A stretch of 64,000 nt of DNA from Siphonodentalium dalli (GCA_032622095.1 CP136063.1:214165982-214229981), one strand, 5' to 3'. Shown: positions 34,920 to 47,148, counted from the stretch's first letter. Program-made: numbers and translations. The notes: a model not told the origin generated them from the letters alone.

Positions 34920-35297
34920 AAAATTAAAAGATTTCGATAAACTGTCTACTGACGCTTCAGGCTTAAGCCAAAGGAATTGATTCCTGAGACTAAAAGACGC
35001 TCTTGGAACTGACCCCGGCGATCCGCGGTATCTGATTGGCCGGCAGCTTACTCTTTCTCGGGGAGAAATGATACGCGATATTTGATTGGCTGGCGGTCGT
35101 CTGCGCTTTCCGAGGCGCACTTTTGATTGGTTGACACTCGAAAACGTAAACACTTCTTCTCAGCTGACTGTATGCTATTGACAAATACTGCTCCATTGAT
35201 ATTTATATATTGACTATATATAACCCGGATATACGATAAATGGAATCTGAGGTACCCAGTGGCATTATATCGCCCTTATCCATCCACAACGTAAAAT
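34920..35297 (-). repeat. Split direct repeat A1, element 5' end
   Basis: Matches A2. Contains CCAAT-like (ATTGG) words and a TATATATAA word (about 35215-35222), so it could hold the promoter. The long open frame across it is not protein-like. Confidence 0.85.
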
Positions 35298-36325
35298 CTT
35301 TTACAAGTAAAATTACCTTTGTAATTTATTATGTGTATGTTTGAATTGAATTGAATTCAAATTATGAGAGGGCGTTCGTTTGGGTGAGGGCCCCGAATGT
35401 GAATTTCGACGGACCCGTGGACCAGTCCTTTTCTCAACATGACGAATTTTAATTTGTATTCCCCTCGATACGTAATTTAAATTTTCACCAGGTACCTGAA
35501 ACCTTCCAACTGATCAAAAATTCTAACCAACCACAAACTACCGACTATAATTAGACATTTTCAAACCGAGTGGGAATTAATATCACATGATATTGAAAAC
35601 AGGAGCATATCAATGCACTTTACACTAGATATTGGTTGTTTATTTACAAGAACAGAAACTCAAAATCATTGTTCTATTTCCAGGCGTTCTTCCAGCCACG
35701 GATTTACAACTGTTAAAGACAAAATCGAATGAAGTTTACAATTAGTAATTGAAAGTTCCTATAACAAGTTTATCCATATTCCTGGGTATAAACTAATAAT
35801 TATTAATCGATGACCCATGGACACGCTTCTATCAATTGATATTGTTTTTATTTCCAATTTTCTTGTATAATGCATGCAATCAATTTGATACATTTTACCG
35901 CTCGTGCAAATGTTCGGAGCATAGCAAGCGGGATAACGCAATCTCTATATGCGATCGCCTGGAAGTTTCGTGACGGTCTGTTCTAAAATAGTAACGAAAA
36001 AATGTCCTGATTCATTATCACATTATATAAGAACATATCAATACAAAATCAATATAATTGACACAATCGCTTTCGGACAGGTGTCTTCGACTCATATTTA
36101 CTATTTTCATAATTATTTCAATAATTATTCATAATACCCCCTACCGTTTAAATATGTCTAGTCTAGCATCACACATGTTTATACTAATTATTTGTTGGAG
36201 AACTAAACTATAAGAACAATATAAATCTATAGTACGTCTGTAGTTACGAACTGTTGTTGATGCAGTGCGATATTTTCAAATTTTGAACATTTTAACCCAT
36301 GTGGACCGATGCATCCCAAACACCG
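35298..36325. other. No recognisable feature
   Basis: AT-rich noncoding sequence between the retrotransposon and a microsatellite. Confidence 0.45.
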
Positions 36326-36515
36326 TGACCATCATCATTATCACCACCACCATTATCACAACCATTATCACCACCATTATCAGTACCATCATCATTATCA
36401 CTTCCACCATCACCATCAACGCAAACATAACCATGACCATCGTCAAAATCATCACCATCATTAGCATTACCACCATCACCATCATCATCGCCATCACCAG
36501 CACGGTCCGCCATTA
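36326..36515. repeat. (ATC)n/(ACC)n microsatellite
   Basis: Degenerate CAT/CAC/ATC triplets; open in several frames without being a gene. Confidence 0.9.
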
Positions 36516-36590
36516 GGAACAACATCGATGATGAACCTCAATAAAAACAAGAACATAACATGCAGTAAGTTACACATCGCGAACAATCTA

Positions 36591-37583
36591 TCTACTATAT
36601 AATTTGAGACTTCCGTATATATATATATATGTATGTGTGTGTATGTGTGGGTACTTCATGGAATCGAAAACGCGTGTACAGATTGAGCTCAAATTTCGTA
36701 TATAAGTGTAAAATCACACGGACACCGTCGTGGTCGCGTTTTGGAGAAGCTCTGAGCACCCTTTCGCCACTCCCAAAATCACCGCAAAGGCACGGCGGGT
36801 GTTAATCAAGTGATAACTTAATGAGCGTTTGTTTTTGACGCATCGCTATAAAGAGCGTCTGTTTACCATTTCAACGTTATTAGCATCTGCAGAGAGATAT
36901 ACGGGAACAATACTGTTGAGTGGTTAGCTATGCGGGGAGATTTATTGGATGCCATAGTACTCTTACAACATCATTGTTATAGTATGTATGACACTTAGGT
37001 CAGGGCTTAGGGGGGTAGTTAGTGTGGATATAGGCATAATGGACAAATCATAATGCTTCTCAGAAATCCCGGTTACAAACCAACACTCACAATTTCGTCT
37101 TTTGCATCAGATACCAACACCTCGACCGATCGGGACGAAACTTGGTATGTGAGTGTTGTTTGACCAGGCGGTCGTCGTTGTCGTATTGGCGAGCCCGTGC
37201 GACGCACGTGCAGCGCATGCGCAGACCAGATCTCGGAAACGGGTGGAGCTATCAACTTGAAATTTGGTATGTGAATGTATCTTGCCCCGGATACGAATTT
37301 TATCGGGTCGCCGAGCCCGTGCGATGCCAGCTTCGCGCATGCGCAGACCAGATCTCGGAAACGGATGGAGCTACCGACTTGAAATTTGGTTTTTGAATAG
37401 CCCGGACAACGTCGGGCTCAACAATTTTTCATCGGGTCAGTTCTTTCCGCCCGATGTACCTTAAATCTTTTAGGGACGGGTACCATAATTTCTCTTGATT
37501 AAAAAGGCACAATTAACTCGTTGAAAAGCCAAAAAAATGTCATGTTTCTGACCAACGCCGCCAGTGGCGGGCTAACCTGCTAG
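36591..37583 (+). mobile_element. Helitron-like unit 1
   Basis: Begins TCTACTATATAATTTGAGAC after an A and ends GGCGGGCTAACCTGCTAG. A CCGCC-AGT-GGCGG hairpin lies about 10 bases before the final CTAG. TC at the 5' end, a 3' hairpin and CTRR at the 3' end are the Helitron hallmarks. The interior has subrepeats of about 125 bp (GCGCATGCGCAGACCAGATC). No Rep/helicase, so nonautonomous. Confidence 0.75.
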
Positions 37584-38972
37584 TCTATACTATATATTTT
37601 GAGAACTCCGTATATATGTATATATGTGTGTGTGTGGGTACTTCATAGAATCCAAAACGCGTGTACAGATTGAGCTCAAATTTCGTATGTAAGTGTAAAA
37701 TCCCACCGACACCGCCATGGTCGCGTTTTTGAGAAGCTCAGAGCACCCTTTATCCACTCCCAAATCACCGCAAAGGCACGGCGGGGGTTAATCAAGTGAT
37801 TATTTAATGATCGTTTGTTTTTGACGCATCTCTATAAAGAGCGTCTGTTTCCCATTCAACGTTATTAGCATCTGCAGAATTATACGGGAAAATTGAGTGC
37901 ATTTCCTATGCGGGGAGATTTATTGGATGCCATACTCTTACAACATCATTGTTATAGTATGTATGACACTTAGGTCAGGGCTTAGGGGGTAGTTATAGGC
38001 ATAATGCTTCTCAGAAATCCCGGTTACAAACCAACACTCACAATTTCGTATCGCAATCGGCACTTCGGGGTTAATAGCGTTGATATACAAAGAGCGTCGT
38101 TTTCGCTATCTACTTATCTGTATGACGGGCAATTCAATGCAATGTTATCGCTCGAAATATTATGCAGAGAGAGAAGCGTTTGTTTTCAATGCAATACCGG
38201 ATTCGACATCAAGCGTGAACGTTATCGCTCGAAATAGCTCGAAATATTATGCAGAGAGATTGCCTGTCGTTCCTAGGAACGGGGGACATGTTTACAATTC
38301 AACAAAACGTTACGGGATTCAACAAAACGTTATCGCTCGAAATGTTTAGGACGGGTACCATGAATTAACTCATTGAAAGTCGTTCCCAGGAAGGGGGATT
38401 TCATTGACCCGCTCGAAATAGCTCGAAATATTATGCAGAGAGATTTCACGACGGGATTCAACAAAACGTTATCGCTCGAAATGTTTAGGACGGGTACCAT
38501 GAATTAACTCATTGAAAGTCGTTCCTAGGAAGGGGGATCCGTCGGATTTTTCCGCCAGAAACAAAAAAAATTTAACAATACAAAAAACAATTAAATTATA
38601 AAAAAGAATTAAATATTAAAAAATTGAAAAAATACATAAATTAAATTAAAAAAACATTAAATTAATATTAAAATTTAAAAAATATATAAATAAAAACCAA
38701 ATAATTAAAAAAAATGTCATGTTTCTGTTATTTTTCGGAAAAATTTCAGAAAAAAAATGTATTACATTTAAAAAACATTAAGATAATATTAAAATGTCAT
38801 GTTAAAATTAAAAAAAATATAAATAAAAACAAAACAATAAAAAAAATGTCATGTTTCTGTTATGTTTCGGAAAAATTTCAGAAAAAAAATATATTACATT
38901 TAAAAAACATTAAAATAATATTAAAATGTCATGTTTCGGACAAACGCCGCCGGTGGCGGGCTAACCTGCTAG
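37584..38972 (+). mobile_element. Helitron-like unit 2
   Basis: Starts TCTATACTATATATTTTGAG directly after the CTAG of unit 1 and ends in the same hairpin and CTAG. Carries repeated GTTATCGCTCGAAATATTAT words and a long A+T-rich stretch (about 38560-38935). Confidence 0.75.
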
Positions 38973-39876
38973 AACTATATATTTTGAGACTTCCGTATAT
39001 ATATACATGTATGTGTGTGTGTGTGGGTACTTCATGTAATCGAAAACGGTTGCACAGATTGAGCTCAAATTTCGTATATAAGTGTCAAATCCTACGGACA
39101 CCGCGTGATCGCGTTTTGGAGAAGCTCAGAGCACAGTTTCTCCCTTCCCAATCATCAAAATCACCGCAATCGGCACTTCGGGTTAATAGCGTTGATATAT
39201 AAAGAGCGTTAGTTTTCCGCAGTGTCTATATAAAGAGCGTCGTTTTCGCTATCTACTTATCTGTATGACGGAAGTTGCTCCAAATATTATGCAGAGAGAT
39301 TTCAATTCAATGCAATGTTATCGCTCGAAATATTATGCAGAGATAGAATCGTTTGTTTTCAATGCAATACCGGATTCGACATTAAGCGTCAATGCTTATG
39401 TGAGTCGTTTCTGGGAATCAGTGTTAGAAAAAAAGAAAAAACAAAGAATACGTTGTCTGTCGTTCCTAGGAAGCATATATATAACCTCTGTCAGGCGCTG
39501 CTCAATGGCCACGGGCAGTTAAATAACGGGGAAGTTTAGGACGGGTACCATGAATTAACTCATTGAAAAACAAAGAATGTGTTGTCTGTCGTTCCTAGGA
39601 AGGGTGGATTTTTCATAAAAAAAAAAAAATTAAATTATAAAAAAAAATTAAATTAAATTAATAATTAAATAAATATTACAAAATTCGAAAAAACATAAAT
39701 TAAATAAATATTAAAAAATTCAAAAAAACATAAATTAAATTTAAAAAACATTGAATTAATATTAAATAATTCAAAAAAACATAATATTAAAAATTCAAAA
39801 ACAATAAATTCAAAAAATAATTCAAAAAAATGTCATGTTTCGGACAAACGCCGCCGGTGGCGGGCTAACCTGCTAG
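38973..39876 (+). mobile_element. Helitron-like unit 3
   Basis: Its 5' end has lost the TCTAT bases (CTAG is followed by AACTATATATTTTGAGAC). The 3' end is intact. The interior resembles unit 2, including an A+T-rich stretch at about 39610-39830. Confidence 0.7.
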
Positions 39877-39901
39877 TCTATACTATATATTTTGAGACTT
39901 C

Positions 39902-39932
<31 letters not shown>

Positions 39933-41099
39933 GGTACTTCATAGAATCCAAAACGCGTGTAAAGATTGAGCTCAAACTTCCTATGTAAGTGTCAAATCCC
40001 ACCGACACGAACGTGGTCGCGGTTTAATGAAGCTCAGAGCACCCGTTCTCCAATCTCAAATCACCGCATAGGCACGGCGGGGGTTAATCAAGTGATTATT
40101 TAATGAGCGTTTGTTTTTGACGCATCTCTATAAAGAGCGTCTTTTTCCCATTCAACGTTATTCGCATCTGCAGAGTTATACGGGAACGCAAACGTTATCG
40201 CTCGAAATTTATCCCCTGCGAGCACGGATGGCGCGCTCTGTTTTTACAGTATATACCTTTGGTATATACCGAAATCATCCCAGATAATCACGAATATAGC
40301 ATCAGATTTCTCCCCAGATATACCGTTATAAAGATACTGGAATCTGCCAATCTACGGGAAATTCCAGGGAATGCCGATTGAGCTCAAACTTGCTACCTAC
40401 GGGAACTGTCATATATATGAGTGTGTCCTTTATAGACTCTAACCGATTGAGCTCAAACTTGCTAAATAAGAAAATAGCCCCCAAGCCGTAAATATCAACA
40501 ACAACGATATTGCTACCTACGGGGAGCAACGTTATTAGCATCTGCAGAATTATGCAGAGAGAAAGTGCTTTCCTATTTTTAGAACGCAACACATGTTTAC
40601 GTCGCGTTGGTGATTGAGGTTCACAACGGGGTTAATTGACTGTCCGCTCTTTGCGACGATGAGGTTCACGGCGGGGACTATTGACCAACACTCACAATTT
40701 CGTCTTTTGCATCAGATACCAACACCTCGACCGATCGGGACGAAACTTGGTACGTGAGTGTAGTTTGACCAGGTGGTCATCGCTGTCGTATTGGCGATCC
40801 CGTGCGACGCCCGTGCAGCGCATGCGCAGACGAGATATCGGAAACGGGTGGAGCTATCGACTTGAAATTTGGTATGTGAATGTATCTTGCCCCGGATACG
40901 AATTTTATCGGGTCGCCGAGCCCGTGCGACGCCAGATACGCGCATGCGCAGACCAGATCTCGGAAACGGGTGGAGCTATCGACTTGAAATTTGGTTTTTG
41001 AGTAGCCCGGTCCTGTACGGGGTTACATTGAAAAACTAAAATTAATGGATCGACCAAAGCCATGGGACGAATGCCGCCAGTGGCGGGCTAACCTGCTAG
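39877..41099 (+). mobile_element. Helitron-like unit 4
   Basis: Intact TCTATACTATATATTTTGAG start and CTAG end. A (TG)n run at about 39905-39932. The second half shares the 125-bp subrepeats of unit 1. Confidence 0.75.
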
Positions 41100-41824
41100 T
41101 CTATTATATATTTTGGAAGATATGTCTGTCTGTGTGTGTCTGTCTGTCTGTCTGTTTCCAACGGACTCGAAAACGGCCAAGCCGATTTCGATGAAACTTG
41201 CTATGTGGGGGTATTTTCGGCCGGGGAGTGACATAGGCCTATTAATTTTCCCGTGCGACATGACCTTGACCTTGAAATCAGGTCATTTCAAGGTCAAACG
41301 CACGAGTATCACGGGATTTCGATGAAACTTGGTATGTGGTGGTATTTTCGGCCGGGGTTACATGTGCCTATTAACTTGCCCGTGCGACGTGATCTTGACA
41401 TTGAAATCGGGTCACTTCAATGTCAAACGGCCGAATATCACGGGATTTTGATGAAACTTGGTATGTGGGGGTACTTTCGGCCGGGGAGTCTCATAAGCCT
41501 ATTCATTTGCCCGTGCGACGTGACCTTGACCTTGAAATCGGGTCAATTCAAGTTCAAATCGTGAATTTTGATGGGATTTCGACGAAATTTGATACGTAGG
41601 GTTACTTTTGTCCACTGAGTGTATTCGACGGGTCGAGTCGTGACACCGACCTGACCTTGACCTTCAAAATGATCAATTCGAGGTCAAATCGGGTAAAACC
41701 GGATGGATTTCGACGGGCAAGTTTGTCGGGTACTTTTGTTCGGGCAGTGTTTTGGACTGGTCAAATCGTGACCCCACTTGACAATTCAAGGTCAAAGCCC
41801 GGACGAAGTCGGGTCACCTTCTAG
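41100..41824 (+). mobile_element. Helitron-like unit 5, second subfamily
   Basis: Starts TCTATTATATATTTTGGAAG. Ends with a different hairpin, CCCGGACGAAGTCGGG, then TCACCTTCTAG, followed by T. The interior consists of about four 120-130 bp repeats with TGACCTTGACCTTGAAATCG. The same subfamily occurs in minus orientation at 58.6-59.3 and 61.8-62.7 kb. Confidence 0.7.
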
Positions 41825-42713
41825 TACCATATATAGCACAACACCCGCGGGCTGCACGCGCACTGAAATTGCTCAGAGAAAGCGCCGCCGTTACTACGCA
41901 TCTATAGCATTGTATGAACTGAAGATGAATAAATAATTTTCACATTGAAGCTGTCGATTGGTATGTTTTCATTATATATCAGTCGGCGTTGGAGATACGC
42001 GGGTATCACTTTACTTTATTACATGCATGTTTGCCTCTCTAGCACGCGCAACATATCGCCCACTTTAGTATCTGACCAATAGTGCTCATATTAACTGGAA
42101 ACGTAGCTTTGTGTCACATTATATTTTTCCATCGCTCACCTGCCGTGTATAAGTTATTTGAAACATCATACACCCTAAACAATATCTGGAACCAAATCAG
42201 CTTATTTGATTCTTCATTTTGTCCTAATAGCGGAACCAATGAAATTGATTCTTCACTGAACAAACAACCACTTGATAGTACCACAAACACCGTTTGAAGA
42301 GTTTATTATTACATAAAATGATCGTTATTGATTAATTATTGATTAGTTATTGATATTTATTGTTGCATATTGGCTGCTATCAATATTTACACAAACGGTA
42401 TTAATTGTTTCTTATAATTGCTCCTTTGGTCAACTTTGACTATCGGAAAATGAAAATCAAAATATGCCGCTGAAAAAAATGTAATCGATATTAAAGTCTC
42501 ATCATTTCGGCAACATGGAATTGGTTTTAATTACTTAAATGATTAATATAGTAATTTGCCTTTTATCTGTGATGAAATGAGAAATGGTAATTGTCTTTTT
42601 TTGCTAACATTAAATTAAATTAAATAAATTAAGTAAAATACAGTGAAATTGTTTTTTAAATTATTGTCTATTACATTTTTGCGCACGTTGGCATCTCTCT
42701 GAGTGCATTCTAG
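41825..42713. other. No recognisable feature
   Basis: AT-rich noncoding sequence between the Helitron array and the Crypton region. Confidence 0.4.
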
Positions 42714-42870
42714 TTTATTATATTTTCAGTAACATTTTCTGCCAAAATAATAATCGTATCCCCACTCCCGGAAGCGCCACGGTGTTATCCTACTATCAGA
42801 GGTTTAATCTACTCCCAGCGATAACGGACTATTTATCCCAACTTCGTGAGAACGTTCCGAGTTACGTAAT

Positions 42871-43896
42871 CTTCAAGCAGTTCAACTTCAAGATCCGCGG
42901 CTATTCGGGTCCAGATTCGAAATGACAGTGAGCAGTGACATCTCATAGAACTCCGAAGGCTTATCAACACAATGCCATTCGAAACAGTTACTAATTTAAT
43001 CAATAAAATTTGTTGTTTGTTTGAAAAATCCGTCCGAAACAATCCCCTTTGAAGTTGGTGGCAATAGGAGAAATCAGTCAATGAAATGACGTCACTTTCC
43101 TTATATGGGGTAAAATACTATTGCGCACGCGGCAATAGTAAAAAATCATGAATGAATGACGTTATCTATTGACCTTATTTTGGTTGTTATGTTATCCTTG
43201 CGCGTATTTTTTACGGAAACAGTTAAGTCAAAATTCAGAATCAGAAACATCTTGTCAATGTAATTTAGTAGAGTTATGTCGTGACAAACTGTTGTGGAAA
43301 ATATAATATATATAGTTAAATGTCAGCAGCGACGAACGAAGTTCCTCCTCTCGTGAGATGCGAGGATTATTTTTCACTCGGCTAGCGCCTCGTCAACAAT
43401 AATCCTCCGCATCTCACTCGAGGAGAAACTTCGTTCGTCGCTGCTGACATTTAACTATATATATTATATTTTCCACAACAGTTTGTCACGACATAACTCT
43501 ACTAAATTACATTGACAAGATGTTTCCGATTCTGAATTTTGACTTAACTGTTTCCGTAAAAAATACGCGCAAGGATAACGTAACGATCCAAATAAGGTAA
43601 ATCGATCACGTCACTCATTCATCATGTTTTACTATTGCCGCACGCGCAATAGTTTTATACCCCATAGGAGGAAACTGACGTCATTTCATTGACTGTTGTC
43701 TCCTATTGCCGCCAATTTCAAAGGGGAGTGTTTCTGATGGATTTTTTCAATCAAACAACACACTGTATTCACTAAATGAGTAACTTTATAGAATGTAATT
43801 GTGTTGATAAGTCTTCGGAGTTATTTGAGATACCACTGCTCACTGTATAAGTTGGAATCTGCACGCGAATTTATGTGGAACTTACACTGCTTGAAG
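42871..43896. repeat. 1.03 kb near-perfect palindrome
   Basis: CTTCAAGCAG at 42871 pairs with CTGCTTGAAG near 43888, and pairing is almost continuous to the centre near 43385, where GTGAGATGCGAGGATTATT faces AATAATCCTCCGCATCTCAC. Arms are most similar over the inner 400 bp. No coding potential. Confidence 0.85.
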
Positions 43897-43959
43897 ACAA
43901 TGGAGTGGATGTCAACACTTGGTGCAAGCGGACTTGCGGGAACAATTATTTATCACAAT

Positions 43960-45723
43960 TTAGATCATTAGATTCCGAAGTGTAGCATTACAAAAGATGT
44001 TTCTGGGTTTATGTCGAGCCTGGAGACTTACTGAGCTCGAATGTGATGTCGATAACACATTTGTGGCCTGTGCTCTTGATGATATGTTTTGCGTTACATT
44101 ACGGTGAACTGGAACTGGTGGATATTCCGGGATTTTAGCAGGTAATTCGTTGGACATAATATCATATATAGATTTGTCCTAGTGATTGTTCATCCTTCAG
44201 CTATATGGTGTGATGGGATGTCAGCATCTTTCAGTTTCTGAATCAAACCTGTTCTCGTGCTGTTATTAGTGAGTCTTTTCTGCGCAGGCAATTCAGCATC
44301 AATTTGCATCTGCTGCATGAATATGCGGATTTGGTTTACACTCAGGCACTAATTTTGTTGTACCATTTATGTCCACTCGCGACGTACGTGCATGTTTGCA
44401 TGTGTTTCCGATACCACACAAATATAGAATGGTGAATCTGGCGATAGCATGTTGATAAAACATTTCTCTTTGAATATATAGTAAATATAAATAGTGTTCA
44501 TGTCTTATGTTGTTGTTTCATATGCCTTTGCTTTCAAACTCAATTATTAGTAACATCATCGCACGTTCTGGTTTTTGTGTGACGTTCTTTCTCAATAAAT
44601 ATGAACTGTTTTCCGCTTTCATCGCGTCCAAGTTAAACGTCACCCCACAACAAATGGTACTGATCTTGGTTGCCTCTCATCCCACAGCGAGTGACAAATG
44701 TCAGCAATAGTGTACTTAGCAATGACCTTGGAGAGCATGAGCCCAATATATTCTTTTGATAAAGCTGATGAGCGTCTGTGTGTGTTAATCTTTTGGCCTT
44801 GAGTGGCTTGTTACCCTTCCCAATTAATTTCAAATAATGTTGTTTTATTTGGTCTTGAACAATAGAGTTAGTATGGCTGAAATTGTTACCCTCATTGTGT
44901 TTTATGATAAAGGTACCCAGGTTCTGAACATTGCGATAAAGTTACCCATTGGTAAAAATTGTGATAAAGGTGTCCAGGTTCATCTGCGGTCGACGGGATA
45001 CGTTTGTGTTACACTGTGGGACAACATATCAAAGGATGCATTAGTGTATATACTTCATCGGGACTTCATACTTTCAATTAGAGCAGTTGAAACAATTTTA
45101 AAATGAAAGCAACTGCTTGAAGCCAAACGAATTTCCAGAAAGACATTAAAATCTCGTTCGATTTGATATTCAATGAACCTGGGTACCTTCTTCACGAGTT
45201 TCCAAATATGGGTACATTTGTAAAAAAAATCAGAACCTGGGTACCTTTATCACAAACAAGACTGGCGAGAGTGGCCAATTCAGCGTTAGTACAACGAGCC
45301 TTTCTCTTATATCTACTAATAAAACGCCATTAGTGTGATGGGTTCCTATTCTTCACGATCTCGCCATGTACACAGACACACGGAATTGGCATATGTACTC
45401 ACAAAGAGTTCCAGGCTCGAGTTCCGCAAATTCTAATGTAAAATTATATTTGACTTTCAAGAAATTCTGGAATAATCGAAAATCCAACATGGCTTTCTTT
45501 GCTGTGTTCTGATTTTCATTAACGGCCATAAAGGTAGTCAACTGGTCATCATCCATCATTATGAATCTCACGTAGGATGGAAAATTCGACTCCGCAGCTC
45601 CCGAAACATTCTCGGTGGCACCCGTAGTCACTGAATACCATAATATATGTCCGCTTCCAAAATTTGACGTACACAGGCATCATCATTAGTTTTGAAATCC
45701 ATTTCTGACAACTCCAGTGACAT
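43960..45723 (-). pseudogene. Crypton-type tyrosine recombinase (DUF3504-like), decayed
   Basis: The ATG at 45723 begins MSLELSEMDF; after a frame change the N-terminal domain continues (NTAKKAMLDFRLFQNFLK ... LCEYICQF). The central domain (44640-44833) has GKGNKPLKAKRLT, YQKNILGSCSPRSLLSTLLL, RCGMRGNQ with the catalytic Arg region, and WGDV. A TAA follows and the frame resumes with DESGKQFIFIEKERHTKTRT. Further 3', KRLTNNSTRTGLIQKLKDAD matches the motif whose usual NHSxR has lost His (Asn here), then IPSHHIA. This layout is that of KIAA1958/QRICH1-like, Crypton-derived proteins. At least four stops or frame changes make it dead. Confidence 0.75.
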
Positions 45724-45747
45724 TTTGACAGCTCGACGTAAACACAC

Positions 45748-45969
45748 ATGAGACAGAAGACAATTATTTCGGTGTAAGGGGAGTAATACAAAACTTGCAT
45801 GTTGAACGTAACTCAGAACGTGCTCGCGACTCCCGAGTTTTGTATAAATAGTCCGTCAATGCTTGGAGTAGGATAACCTCTGGGAGTAGGATAACATCGT
45901 AGCTTCCGGGAGTGGGAACACGAAGACGATTTTTATTTTGGCAGAACAAATTACTGAAAATATAATAAA
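45748..45969 (-). repeat. Crypton 5' terminal region
   Basis: 222 bp ending at the outer right terminus; repeated directly at 47149-47378 and, for its outer 150 bp, inverted at 42714-42870. Confidence 0.75.
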
Positions 45970-45970
45970 T

Positions 45971-47148
45971 AACTGTATCCTACAATATCAACGACTTGAC
46001 TTCAAATTCCATTCATATGACGTTAATTGAAACCATGAACAACTCGTTTTACTGCGAACAAATATGATTATCACATTACGATAAGCAGTTTAAGGGACAC
46101 ATAACCGTCGCAAACATGTGTTGAAATATAGTTCAATAATCCAAAACGTGCAGTATTTATGTTTTGTTTTGAACCCACGAAAACCCGAAACTGTACTTCA
46201 AGGTGAATGCAACCAAATGTTGCCACTTCGCAAGTTGATTTCGTTCATGTGACAAAAATGGGAACAGTAATGTGTTAATTTCATTTGGACACGCCTGAGT
46301 AAATTGGTGGACACATTTATGTATACCTGTTTTCGATATTGTTGCCTCTGTGCATTGCTTTGTGCATGCCAGCTTGGTGTAGCAGTGTGCTATATTTAGC
46401 ACGATACTATACAAGTATAGTGGTGTGCTAAATTTAGCAAAAAACAGCAAAAGATAGACACATCTGTCGACAATCATAAGGACTCATTTCTTGGTTAAGT
46501 GAAATGTATGTGTATATATATATACGTATACAAACATATTTTAATTGTGTGTTGTGGGAGATAATTGACAGCCCTAACAAATCTTCCCGGGTATCATCAC
46601 AATAACCCAAACTCAAAACTCCTTATGCTCATGACGACTCGCTAATGAACTCGATGAATGGTATAGTAATTATCCAAGTGCACTAATGAATTCTTGTTGA
46701 CCAGCGGTTAATGGATCTCCAGCGAAAGACCAAAATTTGTATCGTGTGAGTTGATGCTAGATAACGAACTGATAGATTACACTCAGATAACGTTTGGGAA
46801 TTCTGGGGTATTTGTTAGTACGACCCATTGGTCTAATATATGGCCATATATAACGCAATATTTGGCAGGATGGGTGATTGATTCAGAAGTTACGACAATC
46901 GGGGTGTCTGGATATCGGATGTGAACGTTCATAGTATATGTTTGGGGTTGGTGAGTCCCCCAGTTTGCCAATACAAAAAATACATACATTTCTGCAATGT
47001 GGTACCTCCCCGGAGTCATTATCGATTAGAGTGACCTTTACAGGGAATTCACATGTTTATATAAAATTTATAAATTGCATGCTACGTGTAAAGAACCGGA
47101 CTATGTCAGTATGTCTTTAACATTACCAGGGTCCTGCCACCGGTATAA
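45971..47148. other. No gene; one small palindrome
   Basis: GTGTGCTATATTTAGCACGATACTAT at 46385 is followed by an inverse ATAGTGGTGTGCTAAATTTAGC. A short (TA)n lies at about 46510. Nothing else recognised. Confidence 0.4.

Larger units (their letters stand above)
25480..35297 (-). mobile_element. Ngaro-like tyrosine-recombinase retrotransposon, structurally complete
   Basis: Read on the minus strand the order is A1 (35297-34920), SGNH hydrolase ORF, minisatellite, gag, RT-RNase H, tyrosine recombinase, B1 (26651-26433), A2 (26432-26042), B2 (25698-25480). A1/A2 and B1/B2 are direct repeats of about 380-390 and 219 bp. The arrangement A1-internal-B1A2-B2 is the split direct repeat structure of PAT/Ngaro-type elements. 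No methyltransferase domain lies between RNase H and recombinase, which favours Ngaro over PAT or DIRS. There is no target duplication, as expected for recombinase-mediated insertion. Gag and recombinase frames are interrupted, so this copy is probably inactive alone. Confidence 0.9.
42714..45970 (-). mobile_element. Crypton-like element bracketed by inverted repeats
   Basis: TTTATTATATTTTCAGTAAC at 42714 and TTACTGAAAATATAATAAAT at 45951 are inverted copies. The similarity continues for about 150 bp (CCACTCCCGGAAGC, GTTATCCTACT, CGGACTATTTAT and their inverses). A decayed Crypton-type recombinase gene lies inside on the minus strand, and a 1.03 kb palindrome lies at its 3' side. Cryptons normally lack terminal inverted repeats, so the brackets may come from a second, inverted copy of the 5' end. 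Confidence 0.65.

Noticed and set aside
34788-35153. 121-codon ORF in split repeat A1
   Set aside because: Overlaps the terminal repeat and the start of the hydrolase gene on the same strand, has no domain, and is cut short in the A2 copy.
36276-36525. Met/Val- or Asp/Gly-rich ORFs
   Set aside because: Translations of the ATC/ACC microsatellite.
41113-41564. ORFs with repeated MKLGMWxYFRPG pattern
   Set aside because: Translations of the 120-130 bp subrepeats of Helitron-like unit 5.
44837-45106. 89-codon plus-strand ORF
   Set aside because: Antisense to the Crypton recombinase relic; shadow frame.
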